From the NCBI RefSeq assembly GCF_034009455.1, contig NZ_CP125380.1, positions 2,459,001-2,523,000 of the forward strand: a stretch of DNA of 64,000 nucleotides, in the 5' to 3' direction. Below the pieces are notes generated by a model that saw only the letters and a list, made by a program, of their open reading frames with translations, had not been told where the DNA came from and searched no databases. Origin of the DNA: Pseudomonas sp. P5_109 (lineage in GTDB: Bacteria > Pseudomonadota > Gammaproteobacteria > Pseudomonadales > Pseudomonadaceae). A program made the position numbers and the translations under genes. Of this stretch, positions 62,879 to 64,000 are shown in pieces; position 1 is the stretch's first letter; each line of letters starts with the position of its first letter.

Positions 62879-64000
62879 GTGAAACTATCGCGTCTGGTTC
62901 TGGATATCGTGGAGCCGCCCATTGAAGTCTTTAACGCCTATGACGGTTCCGTCATTGGCAGCGTAACGAATGTCTGTGCGTCGCAAGTTCCGCAGTTGTT
63001 GGAGACGGGACGCAGTGGCGCACTGGCGTGCGCCGCGTTGGCGCGTCATCGTCGGGCTCGCATTCTTGAGCAAGCCGCAATCAACATCGAACATGATGCC
63101 GGTGTGTTTGCCAGGCTGATCGTCGACGAGGCCGGGAAGACCCTCAAACAGGCGGAAAAGGAGGTCAAGCGTTGCGTCAACACCCTCAAGCTGTCGGCCG
63201 AGGAGGCCAGGCGCAATGCCGGGGAAGTGGTGCCTTTCGACGCTTATGAAGGCTCCGAATCGCGTCAGGGCTGGTTTTCCCGTGAACCTCTGGGGCTGAT
63301 CGTTGCGATCACGCCGTACAACGATCCGTTGAACCTGGTGGCGCACAAACTCGGTCCGGCCATTGCGGGCGGTAACGCGGTGATTCTCAAACCCTCTGAG
63401 CTCGCGCCATTGTCGGCCATTAAACTGGTGTCTTATCTGGTCGCGGCAGGCTTGCCTGAATCAGTGGTTACAGTTGCCACCGGCGGCGCGGAACTGGGCA
63501 AGGCGTTGGTCGCCGCCCGTGAGGTGCGGATGATTTCCTTCACCGGCGGTTTCGTCACCGCAGAGCAGATCGCCCGCACGGCCGGGTTGAAGAAACTGGC
63601 CATGGACCTGGGCGGCAATGCGCCGGTAATCGTCATGGGCGACTGCGACCTTGAGGCCGCTGTCGAGAGTTGCGTGTCCGGAGCCTTTTGGGCAGCGGGG
63701 CAGAACTGCGTAGGCACTCAGCGCTTGCTGATTCAGGCGTCTGTTTATGAAGCGTTCCGAGAGCAATTCGTCAGCCAGGCGCGTGCGCTTGTGGTCGGCG
63801 ATCCATTGCTGGCCGATACCGATATCGGCCCCATGATTACTGCGCAAGCCGCGCAGAATGCCGAGCAAGTGGTCAACGAGGCCTTGCAAGAAGGCGCCAC
63901 GTTGCTCTGCGGCCATCGGCGTGCAGGATCGTGCTACGCCGCCACCGTGCTGGAAAACGTCGATCACGCCAGTCGACTCTGGCGCAATGAAGTCTTCGCT
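62879..64000 (+). CDS. NAD(P)-dependent aldehyde dehydrogenase (runs off right edge)
   Basis: The frame starts at GTG 62879 ([20 protein letters not shown]) and stays open for 374 codons to the window end. Aldehyde dehydrogenase motifs are the oxyanion/cofactor segment [38 protein letters not shown] and the catalytic Cys in [10 protein letters not shown]. The usual general-base Glu in the LELGG motif is Asp here ([13 protein letters not shown]), an unusual change. It probably oxidises an amino-acid semialdehyde made by the dehydrogenase before it. The C-terminus is outside the window. Confidence 0.9.
   Translation, partial: MKLSRLVLDIVEPPIEVFNAYDGSVIGSVTNVCASQVPQLLETGRSGALACAALARHRRARILEQAAINIEHDAGVFARLIVDEAGKTLKQAEKEVKRCVNTLKLSAEEARRNAGEVVPFDAYEGSESRQGWFSREPLGLIVAITPYNDPLNLVAHKLGPAIAGGNAVILKPSELAPLSAIKLVSYLVAAGLPESVVTVATGGAELGKALVAAREVRMISFTGGFVTAEQIARTAGLKKLAMDLGGNAPVIVMGDCDLEAAVESCVSGAFWAAGQNCVGTQRLLIQASVYEAFREQFVSQARALVVGDPLLADTDIGPMITAQAAQNAEQVVNEALQEGATLLCGHRRAGSCYAATVLENVDHASRLWRNEVFA

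Overview
The window reads as a Pseudomonas chromosome of the fluorescens/putida type. The evidence is OprD-family porins, REP-type palindromes of the 'gtgggagcgagcttgctcgc' class, a DUF6124-family gene and a complete mhp-type operon. I ran no database search; assignments come from recognising motifs and family sequences.

Region A (1-22,649) is accessory and partly decayed. It opens with the 3' part of a GH3 beta-glucosidase next to an exported sulfatase, then a DUF1329 protein and a hexose-6-phosphate mutarotase. A LysR-controlled beta-oxidation-like operon follows (hydroxyacyl-CoA dehydrogenase, acyl-CoA dehydrogenase, iron alcohol dehydrogenase, thioesterase, thiolase). Its thiolase is cut off after the active-site Cys and joined through about 390 bp of foreign DNA to the 3' part of another hydroxyacyl-CoA dehydrogenase. 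Next come a BKACE (DUF849) gene, an ACS-type MFS transporter, a UxaA-type dehydratase, a GntR/FCD regulator and an SDR; two TGTGATCAC palindromes suggest a shared operator. An old-yellow-enzyme gene killed by one in-frame TAA, a pirin gene and a LysR gene close the region.

Region B (about 22,810-53,173) is a catabolic genomic island. Two 45-nt copies of the 3' half of tRNA-Pro(GGG), exactly 30,319 bp apart, bound it. Each copy sits inside a roughly 700-bp direct repeat that also carries a tyrosine-recombinase remnant, and both recombinases are broken. Inside are (i) a complete mhp operon for 3-(3-hydroxyphenyl)propionate (mhpABCDFE, mhpT, an OprD porin, divergent mhpR with a 17-bp operator); (ii) a second, TetR-controlled aromatic pathway with a Rieske dioxygenase (alpha, beta, ferredoxin, reductase), a dihydrodiol dehydrogenase, a two-subunit LigA/LigB extradiol dioxygenase, a C-C hydrolase, a 2-oxopentenoate hydratase, a FabK/nitronate-monooxygenase-like flavoprotein, a feruloyl-CoA-synthetase-like ligase and second copies of mhpF and mhpE; and (iii) an OprD porin plus a branched-chain-type ABC importer with a fused permease-ATPase. 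The two pathways should meet at 2-oxopent-4-enoate and finish as pyruvate and acetyl-CoA.

Region C (53,174-64,000) begins with about 1.7 kb of gene debris (a glyoxalase-like tail and an aldo/keto-reductase fragment holding an 8-bp tandem repeat). It then has a coherent amino-acid locus: a Cys/Met-metabolism PLP lyase, an APC permease, a LysR regulator, a divergent threonine-synthase paralogue, an Lrp/AsnC regulator, a DUF6124 gene with a hairpin leader, a homoserine dehydrogenase and an aldehyde dehydrogenase that runs off the window. I read this as a possible homoserine- or threonine-type catabolic locus.
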